Positions 8,545 through 17,976 of a DNA stretch of 64,000 bases are shown one piece after another; within the stretch, counting starts at the first letter, position 1, and every line of letters begins with the position of its first letter. The position numbers and the translations under genes were made by a program. The stretch is from Calothrix parasitica NIES-267. GTDB lineage: Bacteria; Cyanobacteriota; Cyanobacteriia; Cyanobacteriales; Nostocaceae. The stretch covers positions 8,414,001 through 8,478,000 of the forward strand of contig NZ_AP018227.1 in assembly GCF_002368095.1 (NCBI RefSeq). Direction: 5' to 3'. A model generated the notes under the pieces. That model made no database searches. It had not been told where the DNA came from and saw only the letters and a program-made list of their open reading frames with translations.

Positions 8545-9927
8545 CTAAGTACCTTTGACTAAATCCGATAGTACAAGAAATGCTGCAACTTCCACGTGAG
8601 CGGTTTGAGGAAAAAAGTCAGCAGGTTGTACTCGCGACAATGTGTATAAACCGTCTTGACAAATTAACTTTAAGTCGCGGGCTTGTGTTGTTGGTTTACA
8701 ACTTACATAAACAATACGAGCCGGTTTTGCTTTGCGTAAAGTTTCGATTACAGTCTTTTCACATCCTTTTCTTGGAGGGTCAAGTATAACAATATCTGGT
8801 TTCTTAGATATCCGAGACAGTAATTCTTCTACCTTTCCCGAATAGAAGGTAACGTTGTTTATGTGATTATACTGAGCATTATTTTTTGCAGCAGCTACTG
8901 CCGATTTTTGTACTTCTAAACCAATAGCAAGATTTACCTGTTTAGCTAGCGGTAAAGTTAAAGTGCCAATTCCACAATAAGCATCAACAAGTATTTCATT
9001 ACCTTGTAAATTTAATTCCGATTGGATTTCGTATAATAATGACTCGGCTATTTCAGTATTAACTTGGAAAAATGTTTCCGGTCTTATTTGAAATTTTAAA
9101 GAAGCAAATTCTTCTTCTAAGTAAGATTTCCCTAAAATAAGTCGAGTTTCGTTACCAAAAATTTTATTTGTACGATGGTTATTTCGATTTAGCATCACTC
9201 CCACTAATGAAGGATGTTGCTCTAACCAGTCTTGCGCTTTCTCGCGAATTCTTGGTACATTCCAATCCTTTACTATCAAGGTCAGCAAAATCTCTCCGCT
9301 ACGGCGACCAATCCGTAAACCCAAATGACGTATGATTCCCCTATGGCTGCCTTCTTCATAAACCTCCCAGCCTAAAGATTGAATATCTTGTTTAACTTCT
9401 TTAAGGATTGGGTTTAACCGCGAATCCTGTACCGGACATTGATTCAAGTTAACTATTTGATGGGAAGATTTTTGGTAGTAACCAACTTTGACCCCACCAG
9501 AGGTCGATATTCCCACTGGATAAGTTGCTTTATTACGGTAATCTAGCGAGCTCGCACCGGTTATTAACGCATCAACTTTGGGTTGTGTAAAACCACCGAT
9601 ACGTTCTAAAGCTTGAATAACAGCTTTACGCTTAGCTTCAAGTTGATACTCATAATTGATATGCTGCCACTGGCAACCCCCACACTTGTCAGCGACAATA
9701 CAAGCCGGTTTAATTCGATGAGACGATGGTTGTAATAATTCTTTAACTTTACCCTTCGCATACTTTGGCTTGACATTTATCAAACGGATAACAACGCGAT
9801 CGCCAGGAACGGTATCCGGTACAAATACCACCAATTCAGCCTTTCGTCCGACTCCATCACCCGTATCGCTCAAGTCCGTAATTTCAATTTCAACTAAATC
9901 ACCCTGCTTCCACCTTGGTCTAGTCAT
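8545..9927 (-). CDS. rlmD: 23S rRNA (uracil-C5)-methyltransferase, RlmD/RumA type
   Basis: 460 residues. N-terminal TRAM domain (residues about 8-66), then the iron-sulfur cluster Cys set C76, C82, C85 (in CIVADKCGGCQWQH) and a later Cys in NQCPVQD near residue 165. The SAM-binding VDAYCGIGTLTLPLA and DPPRKGCE motifs and the catalytic Cys in IVYVSCKPTTQARDL are present. Together these define the TrmA/RumA family; presence of the cluster and TRAM favours a RumA-like (rRNA) over a TrmA (tRNA) enzyme. In cyanobacteria it cannot be told whether U747 or U1939 is the target. The gene is divergent from apcD. Confidence 0.85.
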   Translation of the reverse strand: MTRPRWKQGDLVEIEITDLSDTGDGVGRKAELVVFVPDTVPGDRVVIRLINVKPKYAKGKVKELLQPSSHRIKPACIVADKCGGCQWQHINYEYQLEAKRKAVIQALERIGGFTQPKVDALITGASSLDYRNKATYPVGISTSGGVKVGYYQKSSHQIVNLNQCPVQDSRLNPILKEVKQDIQSLGWEVYEEGSHRGIIRHLGLRIGRRSGEILLTLIVKDWNVPRIREKAQDWLEQHPSLVGVMLNRNNHRTNKIFGNETRLILGKSYLEEEFASLKFQIRPETFFQVNTEIAESLLYEIQSELNLQGNEILVDAYCGIGTLTLPLAKQVNLAIGLEVQKSAVAAAKNNAQYNHINNVTFYSGKVEELLSRISKKPDIVILDPPRKGCEKTVIETLRKAKPARIVYVSCKPTTQARDLKLICQDGLYTLSRVQPADFFPQTAHVEVAAFLVLSDLVKGT

Positions 9928-9990
9928 CAGTTACCAGTTATCAGTTAACAGTTATCAGTTAACAGTAACTAGTAATCAGCGAACAGTTAA
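9926..9990. repeat. STRR (cagttat/cagttaa type)
   Basis: Repeated tcagttaccagttatcagttaacagt units fill the space upstream of the rlmD start and are followed by an unrelated leader of apcD. Confidence 0.7.
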
Positions 9991-10098
9991 GGATTTTAAA
10001 CTCCTAACTTTTTTCCCATCTCCCCCTCCCCTTCACTTCTTGGCACTAGAATCGGTAAACTATCAGTAATAATAAAAAAGCACTTTCTTTTACAAGTT

Positions 10099-10584
10099 AT
10101 GACTGTAGTAAGCCAAGTTATTCTCCAATCTGACGACGAACTGCGTTATCCGAGCAGTGGCGAACTTAAGAATATCAAAGATTATTTGCAAACTGGCGAA
10201 CAAAGAGTGCGAATTGTTAGCACTCTAACTGAAAATGAGAAAAAAATAGTTGAACAAGCTACCAAAACACTTTGGCAAAAGCGTCCTGACTTTATTGCTC
10301 CAGGAGGTAACGCTTACGGACAGCGCGAACGTGCGCTATGTATCCGCGACTATGGTTGGTATTTACGCTTAGTCACCTACGGAATACTCGCTGGTGATAA
10401 AGAACCAATTGAAAAAATTGGTTTGATTGGTGTAAAGGAAATGTACAACTCTTTGGGAGTTCCCGTACCCGGAATGGTTGAAGCTATTAAGGGATTGAAA
10501 GAAGCTTCCATTAATTTGTTAAGCGCTGAAGATGCACAGCAAGCTGCTCCTTATTTCGATTTCATTATTCAAGCGATGTCTTAA
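10099..10584 (+). CDS. apcD: Allophycocyanin-B alpha chain (ApcD)
   Basis: 161 residues, exact family length. This is a minor phycobilisome-core subunit that acts as a terminal emitter passing energy to the photosystems. The chromophore-binding Cys is C81 in [14 protein letters not shown], and N71 in GGNAYGQ is the conserved Asn. The N-terminus [19 protein letters not shown] and the sequence around [11 protein letters not shown] match ApcD rather than the major ApcA subunit. It is monocistronic, not in the apcABC operon, as usual for apcD. A region rich in RNA hairpins follows. Confidence 0.92.
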   Translation: MTVVSQVILQSDDELRYPSSGELKNIKDYLQTGEQRVRIVSTLTENEKKIVEQATKTLWQKRPDFIAPGGNAYGQRERALCIRDYGWYLRLVTYGILAGDKEPIEKIGLIGVKEMYNSLGVPVPGMVEAIKGLKEASINLLSAEDAQQAAPYFDFIIQAMS

Positions 10585-10715
10585 TAAAGGCATCCTGATT
10601 CAGAATAGCCCGTCAGATCCAATCTTCTTTATTGAATTTATTGAAGATTAACAGCGGAAAAATCATTAATGACATCGGATATTGGAAAACTCTTTAAGTA
10701 AATAAGGATTTAGAG

Positions 10716-10812
10716 CGAATCCACATCGGATTCCAACTTAAATTCATTTTCCCCACACTTGGTAGTGGCTGTGGCAGATTTCCTGTCAAGTTACCAACAA
10801 GTCGTGGGGAAA
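10716..10812 (+). ncRNA. Candidate structured RNA downstream of apcD
   Basis: A 9-bp perfect stem TTTCCCCAC (10748-10756) / GTGGGGAAA (10804-10812) continues, after a 1-nt bulge, as ACTTG / CAAGT. It encloses an upper hairpin TGGCAG (10772-10777) / CTGTCA (10783-10788). A second hairpin, GAATCC/GGATTC, lies just upstream at about 10717-10733. There is no T-run, so it is not a plain terminator. It could be a small RNA or a structured 3' UTR of apcD; I cannot match it to a named RNA. The strand is given as + only because apcD reads that way. Confidence 0.35.
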
Positions 10813-10887
10813 CTCATTCAGCGAACGGTGAACATAATAATAATTAGCCTCATGCCCAATCCCCAATCCCAATTCATAAATACAAAA

Positions 10888-10919
10888 AGCCGACAGTCCT
10901 TTGCTCAAGGCTGTCGGCT
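10888..10919 (-). terminator. Strong hairpin, terminator-like on the minus strand
   Basis: AGCCGACAG (10888-10896) pairs perfectly with CTGTCGGCT (10911-10919), with further CCTT/AAGG pairing inside. A run of five A precedes it on the plus strand, so reading the minus strand the stem is followed by TTTTTG. No minus-strand gene ends here, which suggests an unannotated minus-strand transcript starting between 10930 and 11450, or a plus-strand RNA hairpin. Confidence 0.45.
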
Positions 10920-10974
10920 ATTAGTGTGTTCCCTATTAATGACTCGGCTAGAGTTCAGTTATATATAATTATGC

Positions 10975-11156
10975 TTATTTCTTTGTTATCAGCAGAGGAT
11001 CTCAATCATGGATGCTTGTGATTCTCGTCACAACCAAGTTGCATGTAAGCTGTATCACATTTATTTTTATTGGCAAAAAAATACTGATAGTTTGTTTTCT
11101 TGTATTTATTTTATCTCTTTTAACCGCGTCACCCATAAGCGGTAATTCTTTTTTGA
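10975..11156 (+). ncRNA. Possible small RNA ending in an intrinsic terminator
   Basis: A TTGTGA-TTCTCG-TCACAA hairpin (about 11015-11032) lies in the 5' part. The 3' part has ACCGC (11123-11127) / GCGGT (11139-11143) followed by the T-rich ttcttttttg, which looks like a rho-independent terminator. No protein gene on the plus strand ends nearby (apcD stops 540 bp earlier), so the terminator probably ends a separate transcript. The boundaries are guesses. Confidence 0.3.
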
Positions 11157-11450
11157 TTCCGAGGAAGCAGCTTAGCTTTTCCTCTTGATACAGGGTCTAA
11201 TAAGAAAAAATATGAATAAATCACGATTATAAAGGCGTAATCTAAAAATATTTAATCTTTAAAGCACGTCAATATGTAAATTATAAAAAAAGAAAATTCA
11301 TCCTACAGATAGTTGTGGCATAGTTTATAAAAGAGATTAATTTTAAAAACAGCATTTATTTCCCCTCCTGCTTGTCCGAATCACAATCGAACGAGTCAAA
11401 ATAGAAGAAGAAAGCATTCATTTAAAGAGCAACTCAAATTCTCCGCAGTT

Positions 11451-12797
11451 ATGACATACGATTACGATTTATTTATAATGGGTGCTGGTTCTGCCGGTGC
11501 GGCTGCTGCTTCTAAAGCTGCTTCTTTGGGGTTGCGTGTAGCTGTAGCCGAACAAGAAGCTTTGGGTGGAACTTGTTTGAATCGCGGTTGCATTCCTAAA
11601 AAATTAATTGTTTATGCAGCGGATTTCGCACTACACAATAAAATTGCACCTGATTACGGTTGGAGTAAAAGCTCATCACATTTCAATTGGACGCAGTTTA
11701 TCCGCTCGGTACACAAGCAAATAGACCGCATTAATACATCCTATAAAGAAAGATTTGAAAAAAATGGCATTACCTTACTACGGGGTCATGCTACTTTTAT
11801 TGATGCTCACACGATTAAAGTTGATGAGCATAAAGTTTCTGCTGATAAAATTTTAATCGCTGTAGGCGCACGTCCTTTTATTCCAGATATCCCCGGTATC
11901 GAATACGCGATTACTTCCCGCGAAATGTTCCATTTACCCTATTTACCCAAACGTTTGGCAATAATAGGTGGTGGTTATATTGGCGTAGAATTTGCCAGTA
12001 TGATGAACGCTTTAGGTTGTCGCGTGACTGTTATTGATACCTCCGAAACGATTCTAGAAGGATTTGATGATGATATTCGTAAAAGCCTTCAAGAAAGTTT
12101 ATCCAAACGAGGAGTTAAATTTATCAACAACAGTACAGCAACCGAAATTAAACACTATGAAGAAGGGTTGCTATTAACTGTAAGCGGTAAATATAAGAAG
12201 ACCATAGCTGCTGATAGTATTTTAGTCGCCACGGGACGCGCTCCCAACACCGAAAAGCTTGATTTAGATAATGCTCAAGTTGAAATGGGCGAAAAAAATG
12301 CAATCAAAGTAGACGAATATAGCCGCACCAACCAGGAAAATATTTTTGCCGTCGGAGATTGTACCAACCGCTTGCAGCTAACTCCTGCTGCAAAATCAGA
12401 AGCTGTTGCTTTTGTCAATACTATATTTGCTAATCACACAGAAACAGTCAATTATAACGAGATACCTTCTGCTGTTTTCGCTCGTCCGGAAATAGCTAGT
12501 ATGGGTATGACTGAAAATCAAGCCCGCTCGAAATTTGGTGATTCGGTAAAATGCTACTCTAATAAATTTCAACCTCTAATGCATCAACTAGCTTCAACTG
12601 AGGAGCAAGTAATAATTAAAGTAGTAGTAGAAGGTGAATCAGAGCGAGTTATTGGAATTCATATGTTAGGCGAACATGCCGCTGATATTATTCAATGTCT
12701 TGGTGTAGCAATTCGTAAAGGTATAACCAAACAAGATTTAGATGAGGCTATTGCAATTCATCCAACTACTGCAGAAGAATTTTTAACATTAGATTAA
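11451..12797 (+). CDS. Glutathione reductase-like flavoprotein, probable NAD(H)-type paralogue
   Basis: 448 residues. Class I pyridine nucleotide-disulfide oxidoreductase: FAD-binding GAGSAG, redox disulfide C42/C47 in GGTCLNRGCIPKK, second Rossmann motif GGGYIGVE, FAD motif IFAVGDCT, and the C-terminal catalytic HPTTAEEF. It resembles its downstream neighbour over its whole length. The residues that bind the NADPH 2'-phosphate in glutathione reductase (the IRG segment of the neighbour) are VIDTSET here. An Asp at that strand end normally favours NADH. The substrate could therefore be glutathione or another disulfide with NADH. Transcribed with or just ahead of the next gene, 114 bp away. Confidence 0.8.
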   Translation: MTYDYDLFIMGAGSAGAAAASKAASLGLRVAVAEQEALGGTCLNRGCIPKKLIVYAADFALHNKIAPDYGWSKSSSHFNWTQFIRSVHKQIDRINTSYKERFEKNGITLLRGHATFIDAHTIKVDEHKVSADKILIAVGARPFIPDIPGIEYAITSREMFHLPYLPKRLAIIGGGYIGVEFASMMNALGCRVTVIDTSETILEGFDDDIRKSLQESLSKRGVKFINNSTATEIKHYEEGLLLTVSGKYKKTIAADSILVATGRAPNTEKLDLDNAQVEMGEKNAIKVDEYSRTNQENIFAVGDCTNRLQLTPAAKSEAVAFVNTIFANHTETVNYNEIPSAVFARPEIASMGMTENQARSKFGDSVKCYSNKFQPLMHQLASTEEQVIIKVVVEGESERVIGIHMLGEHAADIIQCLGVAIRKGITKQDLDEAIAIHPTTAEEFLTLD

Positions 12798-12911
12798 ATT
12801 GAGCGCTGCGAAACTCACAAATTTTTGTTTCGACATCGAAAATTCGCTTAGCCTAGATGTAATAACATTTTTCTCAGGGCGCATTTGTAGCCTTCTCACA
12901 CGCTTAAAATT

Positions 12912-14291
12912 ATGACCTACGATTACGACCTATTTGTAATTGGTGCCGGTTCTGGAGGTTTAGCTGCTTCCAAACGTGCTGCCAGCTATGGAGCAAAAGT
13001 GGCGATCGCCGAATACGATTTGGTGGGAGGTACATGTGTTATCCGTGGCTGCGTTCCAAAAAAGTTGATGGTTTACGCTTCTCATTTTCCTTCGTTATTT
13101 GAAAGTGCCGCAGGATATGGTTGGAAAGTTGGCGATACCGAATTAGATTGGTCTTATTTCATCACATCAATTAATAACGAAGTAAACAGGCTATCGGCGC
13201 TACATATAAACTTCTTAGAAAGAGCAGGAGTTGAATTAATTCAAAGTCGCGCTAGCTTAATCGACGAGCATACTATAGAAATTGATGGTCGCAAAGTTAC
13301 AGCGGATAAAATTTTGATTGCTGTTGGAGGAAGACCAGTTAAACCAGATATACCTGGAATAGAATACGGAATCACCTCCAATGAAATTTTTCATCTTAAA
13401 GAAAGACCCAAACATATCACCATTATTGGCGCTGGGTATATAGGTTCGGAATTCGCTTGTATAATGCGGGGTTTGGGCTGCGAAGTTACCCAAATAATTC
13501 GCGGCGATCTGATTTTGAAAGGTTTTGACGAAGATATCCGTACCGGAATTCAAGAAGGAATGATAAATCACGGTATTCAGATAATAAAAAATACTGAAGT
13601 CACATCTGTAGAAAAAGTATCCAACGGTTTGAAGTTGAATTTATCTACAGAATCAAAAGAACCAATAATGACCGATGTGTTGTTAGTGGCAACAGGTCGA
13701 GTACCCAATGTAGACGGGCTGGGTTTAGAAAAAACTGGAGTAAATTTAGTAGACAGTACCGTTGAAGGTCACGGATACGGTAATATGAACGCCATCGCTG
13801 TCAACGAATACAGTCAAACTAATCATCCACATATTTTTGCTATAGGTGATGTGACTGACAGAATTAACTTAACTCCCGTAGCAATTGGTGAAGGCAGAGC
13901 TTTTGCTGATAGTGAATATGGTGATATGAGACGTATTTTCAGTCACGAGGATGTTGCAACTGCCGTATTCACTCAACCAGAAGCCGCTACGGTTGGTTTA
14001 ACAGAAGCTGAAGCCAAAGAAAAATTTGGGGATGAAAGAATAAAAATTTATCGGACTCGCTTTCGTCCTATGTTCTATACCCTACCCCAACAGGAAGAAA
14101 GAACAATGATGAAATTAGTCGTACATAGCGAAACCGATAAAGTTTTAGGTGCTCATATGGTAGGAGACTACGCAGCAGAAATAATTCAAGGTGTAGCCAT
14201 AGCTGTAAAAATGGGCGCAACAAAGAAAGACTTCGATGCCACCGTTGGTATTCATCCCTCAGCAGCAGAAGAATTCGTTACCATGCAGTAA
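12912..14291 (+). CDS. gor: Glutathione reductase (NADPH)
   Basis: 459 residues, normal length. It reduces oxidised glutathione with NADPH in the cytoplasm. FAD motif GAGSGG, redox-active C42/C47 in GGTCVIRGCVPKK, NAD(P) motif GAGYIGSE followed by QIIRGDLILKGF with the Arg typical of NADPH-dependent cyanobacterial enzymes, FAD motif IFAIGDVT, and C-terminal His-Glu pair in HPSAAEEF. It is tandem with a diverged paralogue upstream, an ancient duplication judging by the number of differences. An octamer GCGATCGC lies in it at 13002. Confidence 0.9.
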   Translation: MTYDYDLFVIGAGSGGLAASKRAASYGAKVAIAEYDLVGGTCVIRGCVPKKLMVYASHFPSLFESAAGYGWKVGDTELDWSYFITSINNEVNRLSALHINFLERAGVELIQSRASLIDEHTIEIDGRKVTADKILIAVGGRPVKPDIPGIEYGITSNEIFHLKERPKHITIIGAGYIGSEFACIMRGLGCEVTQIIRGDLILKGFDEDIRTGIQEGMINHGIQIIKNTEVTSVEKVSNGLKLNLSTESKEPIMTDVLLVATGRVPNVDGLGLEKTGVNLVDSTVEGHGYGNMNAIAVNEYSQTNHPHIFAIGDVTDRINLTPVAIGEGRAFADSEYGDMRRIFSHEDVATAVFTQPEAATVGLTEAEAKEKFGDERIKIYRTRFRPMFYTLPQQEERTMMKLVVHSETDKVLGAHMVGDYAAEIIQGVAIAVKMGATKKDFDATVGIHPSAAEEFVTMQ

Positions 14292-14329
14292 TCAATTTTC
14301 ATCCGTAGGGTGTGGATAATTAATGAACA

Positions 14330-14400
14330 GTTCTCAGGTGCTTGTTAATTGATAACTGATAACTGATAATTGATAACTGATAATTGGTAATTGATAAATT
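14330..14400. repeat. STRR (gataact/gataatt type) overlapping a gene start
   Basis: About eight units of ttgataactgataa type run straight into the first codons of the next gene, supplying its TTG start codon. Confidence 0.75.
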
Positions 14401-15037
14401 GCATTACATCTATCTTCACGGCTTCGCATCGAGTCCTAATTCTAAAAAAGCTAAATATCTAGCTGAATGCTTTGCCCTAAATCAAATAGAATTGGAAATT
14501 CCCGATTTAAATTGTGATGATTTTTATCACCTTACAATTACTCGACAGCTAAAACAAATTGCTACTTCCGTAGAACAACATAAGAGTGTAACAGTCATTG
14601 GTTCTAGCTTAGGAGGACTGACAGCAGCTCATTTAGCTGAAAAACTCTTGCAAATCGAGCGTTTAGTTCTTCTTGCTCCAGCTTTTGGATTCTTATCTCA
14701 TTGGCTACCTAATTTGGGTCAAGAAGTTATACAGGGCTGGGAAAAAGAAAAATATCTAATGGTTCATCATTACGGTGAAAAACGAGCAATTCCTTTAAGT
14801 TATGATTTCTTGACTGACGCAAACCAATACCAGGAAACAATTTTGCAACGTCAGGTTCCTACGCTTATTTTACATGGAAAATATGATGAAGTGATTCCCA
14901 TTGAGGCTAGCCGAGATTTTGCTCAAAAACGTTCTTGGGTAGATTTAATAGAACTTAATAGCAATCATGCACTGGGTAATGTGATGATGGAAATCTGGCA
15001 AGAAATTCAAGATTTTTACCAGTTACCCAGAATTTAG
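14399..15037 (+). CDS. YqiA/YcfP-type alpha/beta hydrolase (esterase)
   Basis: 212 residues from TTG 14399. Homologues begin MHYIYLHGF, which fits this start; the frame is open to a further TTG at 14384 inside an STRR. The nucleophile elbow is GSSLGG (Ser), with an acid in HGKYDEVIP and a catalytic His in NSNHAL, giving a complete Ser-Asp-His triad. The oxyanion region is LHGFASSPNS. Family members are small soluble esterases of unknown physiological substrate. No ATG is available near the start. Confidence 0.8.
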   Translation: MHYIYLHGFASSPNSKKAKYLAECFALNQIELEIPDLNCDDFYHLTITRQLKQIATSVEQHKSVTVIGSSLGGLTAAHLAEKLLQIERLVLLAPAFGFLSHWLPNLGQEVIQGWEKEKYLMVHHYGEKRAIPLSYDFLTDANQYQETILQRQVPTLILHGKYDEVIPIEASRDFAQKRSWVDLIELNSNHALGNVMMEIWQEIQDFYQLPRI

Positions 15038-15187
15038 CTAGAGTAGGGTGATTCAAGAGGCAAAAGTTAGAAAGTTTGTAAAATGCTAAATTATCCTCAG
15101 TAATTAAGTAATTTTAGCTATGTTTTAATGATAAAAATAATTTAAATTATACAAAAAAACGAAATTAATTGATTATTGCATTAACTA

Positions 15188-15319
15188 TCTAGTACCGCTT
15201 GGCGTAAGTAAAGCACCCATCTCAAATCTAATCATCAGTGCCAATTTAAGCCTAAAAAATGGGTGAAAAGCCCCAGATATCAAACTTTTTACTTCTTACT
15301 TCCGCGAAGCGGTACTAGT
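15188..15319. mobile_element. MITE-like element with 24-bp terminal inverted repeats
   Basis: The left end tctagtaccgcttggcgtaa (15188 on) and right end ttacttccgcgaagcggtac (15296 on) are inverted repeats matching at about 21 of 24 positions. Inside is a second palindrome, CACCCAT/ATGGGTG. It is about 132 bp long with no coding capacity, so it is a non-autonomous element. It lies in the leader of hisC. Confidence 0.6.
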
Positions 15320-15349
15320 CATAACGCAAGAAAAATAAGTTTGTAATTA

Positions 15350-15374
15350 AAATCTAAAATCTAAAATCTAAAGT
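15350..15374. repeat. STRR (aaaatct type)
   Basis: Three and a half copies of the heptamer aaaatct immediately before the hisC start codon. Confidence 0.7.
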
Positions 15375-15378
15375 TAAT

Positions 15379-16536
15379 ATGCTTCCTTTTCTCCGCAGTG
15401 ATTTAGTTGAACTAGCAGCCTATAAACCGGAGCTTGGAGTTTACAAAGCTTCTCCAGTCTCCGATGTACCAACTCAGTCAGATAAACTTGATACCAATGA
15501 AAGTCCTTATGATTTACCCATTGAACTGAAAGAAAAGTTGGTTTGGACTTATAAAGAGTTAATCGAAACCAATCGTTATCCAGATGGTGGACATATTCTA
15601 CTCAGACAGTCAATTAGTGAATATGTTAATGAATCGGGATTACTTTCTTCTAATGTTTTTGTCAGCAATAATATCTCTGTAGGTAATGGTTCAGATGAAC
15701 TAATCCGTTCTATTTTAATTGCGACCTGTTTGGGAGGAAACGGTTCGGTGCTTGTGGCTCAGCCTACTTTTTCGATGTATGGAATTTTGGCACAAGCTTT
15801 AGGTATTCCTGTGGTTACAGTACCTAGAAATTCAGATAGTTTTGAAATTAATTTAGAAGCAGCTTCTGAAGCTATAAAAAATACTCAAAAACAGCCGATT
15901 AGAACAGTTTTTGTAGTTCACCCTAATTCTCCTACAGGTAATCCATTAACAGCTCCAGAGTTGGAATGGTTAAGGAGTTTGCCAGAAAATATTTTAGTAG
16001 TCATTGATGAAGCTTATTTTGAATTTAGTCAAACTACTTTAGCTGACGAATTATCTCAACATCCTAATTGGGTGATATTACGTACTTTCTCAAAAGGTTT
16101 CCGCTTAGCTGCGATGCGCGTAGGTTACTCTATTGCTCATCCGGAAGTCATTGCTATTTTAGAAAAAGTTAGACTACCGTACAATCTTCCGAGTTTTTCA
16201 ATCGCTGCTGCATTAATAGCCATACAAAATCGTTCGCTTTTACTTGAATCTGTTTCTCAAATTCTAGACGAACGCTCTAAATTAATTAAAACTTTATCTC
16301 AATATCCAGAATTACAAGTATCTGAAAGTGCTGCTAACTTTATTTTTCTTCGTCTCAAAGCAAAAGATGATGGACAAATAAATAATTCTTTAAAATATCT
16401 TCATAAACAACTGAAAGATTCTGGCACTTTAATACGATTGACTGGGGGAGGATTAAGAATCACTGTAGGCTCCCCCTCAGAAAATGCCCGTACCTTAGAC
16501 AGATTTGAGGTAGCTTTTAAAAATCTTGAATTATGA
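15379..16536 (+). CDS. hisC: Histidinol-phosphate aminotransferase
   Basis: 385 residues. A PLP-dependent class II (fold type I) transaminase that converts imidazole-acetol phosphate to L-histidinol phosphate. Motifs: LDTNESPY and NRYPDG near the N-terminus, [26 protein letters not shown] (Asp contacting the PLP ring N) and [16 protein letters not shown] with the PLP Lys (about residue 233). C-terminal [14 protein letters not shown] binds the carboxylate/phosphate. No other his gene is adjacent, as is usual in cyanobacteria. Some paralogues act on other substrates; assignment to hisC is the best fit. Confidence 0.85.
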   Translation: MLPFLRSDLVELAAYKPELGVYKASPVSDVPTQSDKLDTNESPYDLPIELKEKLVWTYKELIETNRYPDGGHILLRQSISEYVNESGLLSSNVFVSNNISVGNGSDELIRSILIATCLGGNGSVLVAQPTFSMYGILAQALGIPVVTVPRNSDSFEINLEAASEAIKNTQKQPIRTVFVVHPNSPTGNPLTAPELEWLRSLPENILVVIDEAYFEFSQTTLADELSQHPNWVILRTFSKGFRLAAMRVGYSIAHPEVIAILEKVRLPYNLPSFSIAAALIAIQNRSLLLESVSQILDERSKLIKTLSQYPELQVSESAANFIFLRLKAKDDGQINNSLKYLHKQLKDSGTLIRLTGGGLRITVGSPSENARTLDRFEVAFKNLEL

Positions 16537-16573
16537 CTGACGGTTCGAGTATATCTAAACTTATACCACCAAC

Positions 16574-17110
16574 TTAATTACCCAAACGGCGGACTATGGC
16601 TACAGTTTGTGGCAAAACTCCCACTAACATGGCAAAGGCTTCATCTGGCAGTTGACTGACTATTTCTGGTGGAAAATATTGCTCAAACTGGTCGAGAATT
16701 CTTTGAACTCTCTGCTGCGGAATTGGATTTTCGGTAATTTGCTTGATTAGCCGAATCCACTGTCTCCGTATTAAATAAGACTTTTGGCGTTCGTCAGAAG
16801 AACTCGTTGCTAGCAGCATAGACGAAATATTTCCAATAGGCAGAACGTGCAGACAATCGCGGTCGTAATCGCCACCGACTGCTGCTCCGGGACCGGCAAA
16901 CTCTGCATGATAGCCTTTAAAAAGTATTAGCCCATTTCGTCTACGACTATTGACCATAAAAACCTTTCCACTATGAAGTTTTGTCAGCAGATCGGAGCCA
17001 TAAGATTGCTCAAATCCATCTGGCATCACAAGATAGTCAAGGAAACAAGTGTCAGGATAATAAGTTGATACCATAGCAGTTTGATAGCGTTGGTGCTTGT
17101 CGCTATCCAT
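16574..17110 (-). CDS. Conserved hypothetical protein
   Basis: 178 residues from ATG 17110. The frame is open to a TTG at 17179, but only the ATG gives a plausible start. I do not recognise the family. Visible features: a Tyr/Asp-rich start, KVFMVNSRRRNGLILFKGYH, the Gly-rich EFAGPGAAVGGDYDRDCLHVL, and a helical C-terminal half (QQRVQRILDQFEQYFPPEIV) ending in AIVRRLGN. No signal peptide or membrane segment. The gene is convergent with hisC and has a 790-bp gap upstream. Confidence 0.6.
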   Translation of the reverse strand: MDSDKHQRYQTAMVSTYYPDTCFLDYLVMPDGFEQSYGSDLLTKLHSGKVFMVNSRRRNGLILFKGYHAEFAGPGAAVGGDYDRDCLHVLPIGNISSMLLATSSSDERQKSYLIRRQWIRLIKQITENPIPQQRVQRILDQFEQYFPPEIVSQLPDEAFAMLVGVLPQTVAIVRRLGN

Positions 17111-17199
17111 CTTTTCTAAAAAATTTAAACAAGAAAGTGACTTATTTGAACCGTTACAAGTGATTGGAAATGAAATCAATGAATACAGCTATTAGTTTT

Positions 17200-17976
17200 A
17201 CTATTGTCTAAAGCTTTAATGCTCACGGTTTGACTCGATTTAAATTAAATTAATTAGATAAACCGGCTTGAGTAACCATATTTTATGTGATTTAACTGGA
17301 TTTGTCTTCTACTACAGGAATGTTTACTTAAAGTTTCTATAAAGATAGATATTTTATATACGAAGTTCATGTAAGGCATTAGTCAATTTAAGTGTAATTG
17401 TAAGTTTATTGCTCGCAATACTTATGTAATAGATGCTTTAAACATCCAATGAATATTCAAACAACAAGAGACTGCTACAGCATTTTACGAACGGAGCTTC
17501 TATTTGAATACTATATGCTATCTAGTCCACAGAAATTAGCTTACTACAACTACATCCGCAATATTTTAAAGAAAATATAAAATAACGAAGATTTTGCTAA
17601 AGTTGTTGTGACCTTATATTTTTATATTGCTCCAAGGTGGTTAGTAGAATATATCAATACTTTCTATAGCTTCAAATATCTGAATAAATGTTATGCAGAT
17701 AGCTTTTTAATAAATTAGACGGTACCATACAGAACTAACAAAACCTGAGTTATAAAATCTGAATGTTTTTATGCAAAAAAAATATAAAGAAATGTAAAAG
17801 GAATATTTAGTGGGGACTATAAAACTTTGTTAATTTAAAACAATATATGGCTAACTATGTAAATAATTAAAGCTTGTTAACATCAGTTGAATAATTAGTC
17901 AAGATATTAATTTGCATTACTGAAATTTGTTTATCTGTAGGTAATATTTATAATTTGTGCAGAAAGCAAAAAAAAT
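17200..17976. other. Long AT-rich intergenic region
   Basis: No long open frame. It contains a possible 43-codon ORF (see 17449) and no strong hairpins or repeats that I can see. Confidence 0.5.
17449..17580 (+). CDS. Possible 43-residue small protein
   Basis: ATG to TAA encoding a polar, Tyr-rich peptide (starts MNIQTTRDCY, ends YIRNILKKI). No Shine-Dalgarno sequence and no recognised family. It lies in a gene-free stretch and is listed only because its composition looks protein-like. Confidence 0.2.
   Translation: MNIQTTRDCYSILRTELLFEYYMLSSPQKLAYYNYIRNILKKI

Noticed and set aside
10759-10968. 69-codon plus-strand frame
   Set aside because: Runs through two strong RNA hairpins; composition is not protein-like and no family is evident.
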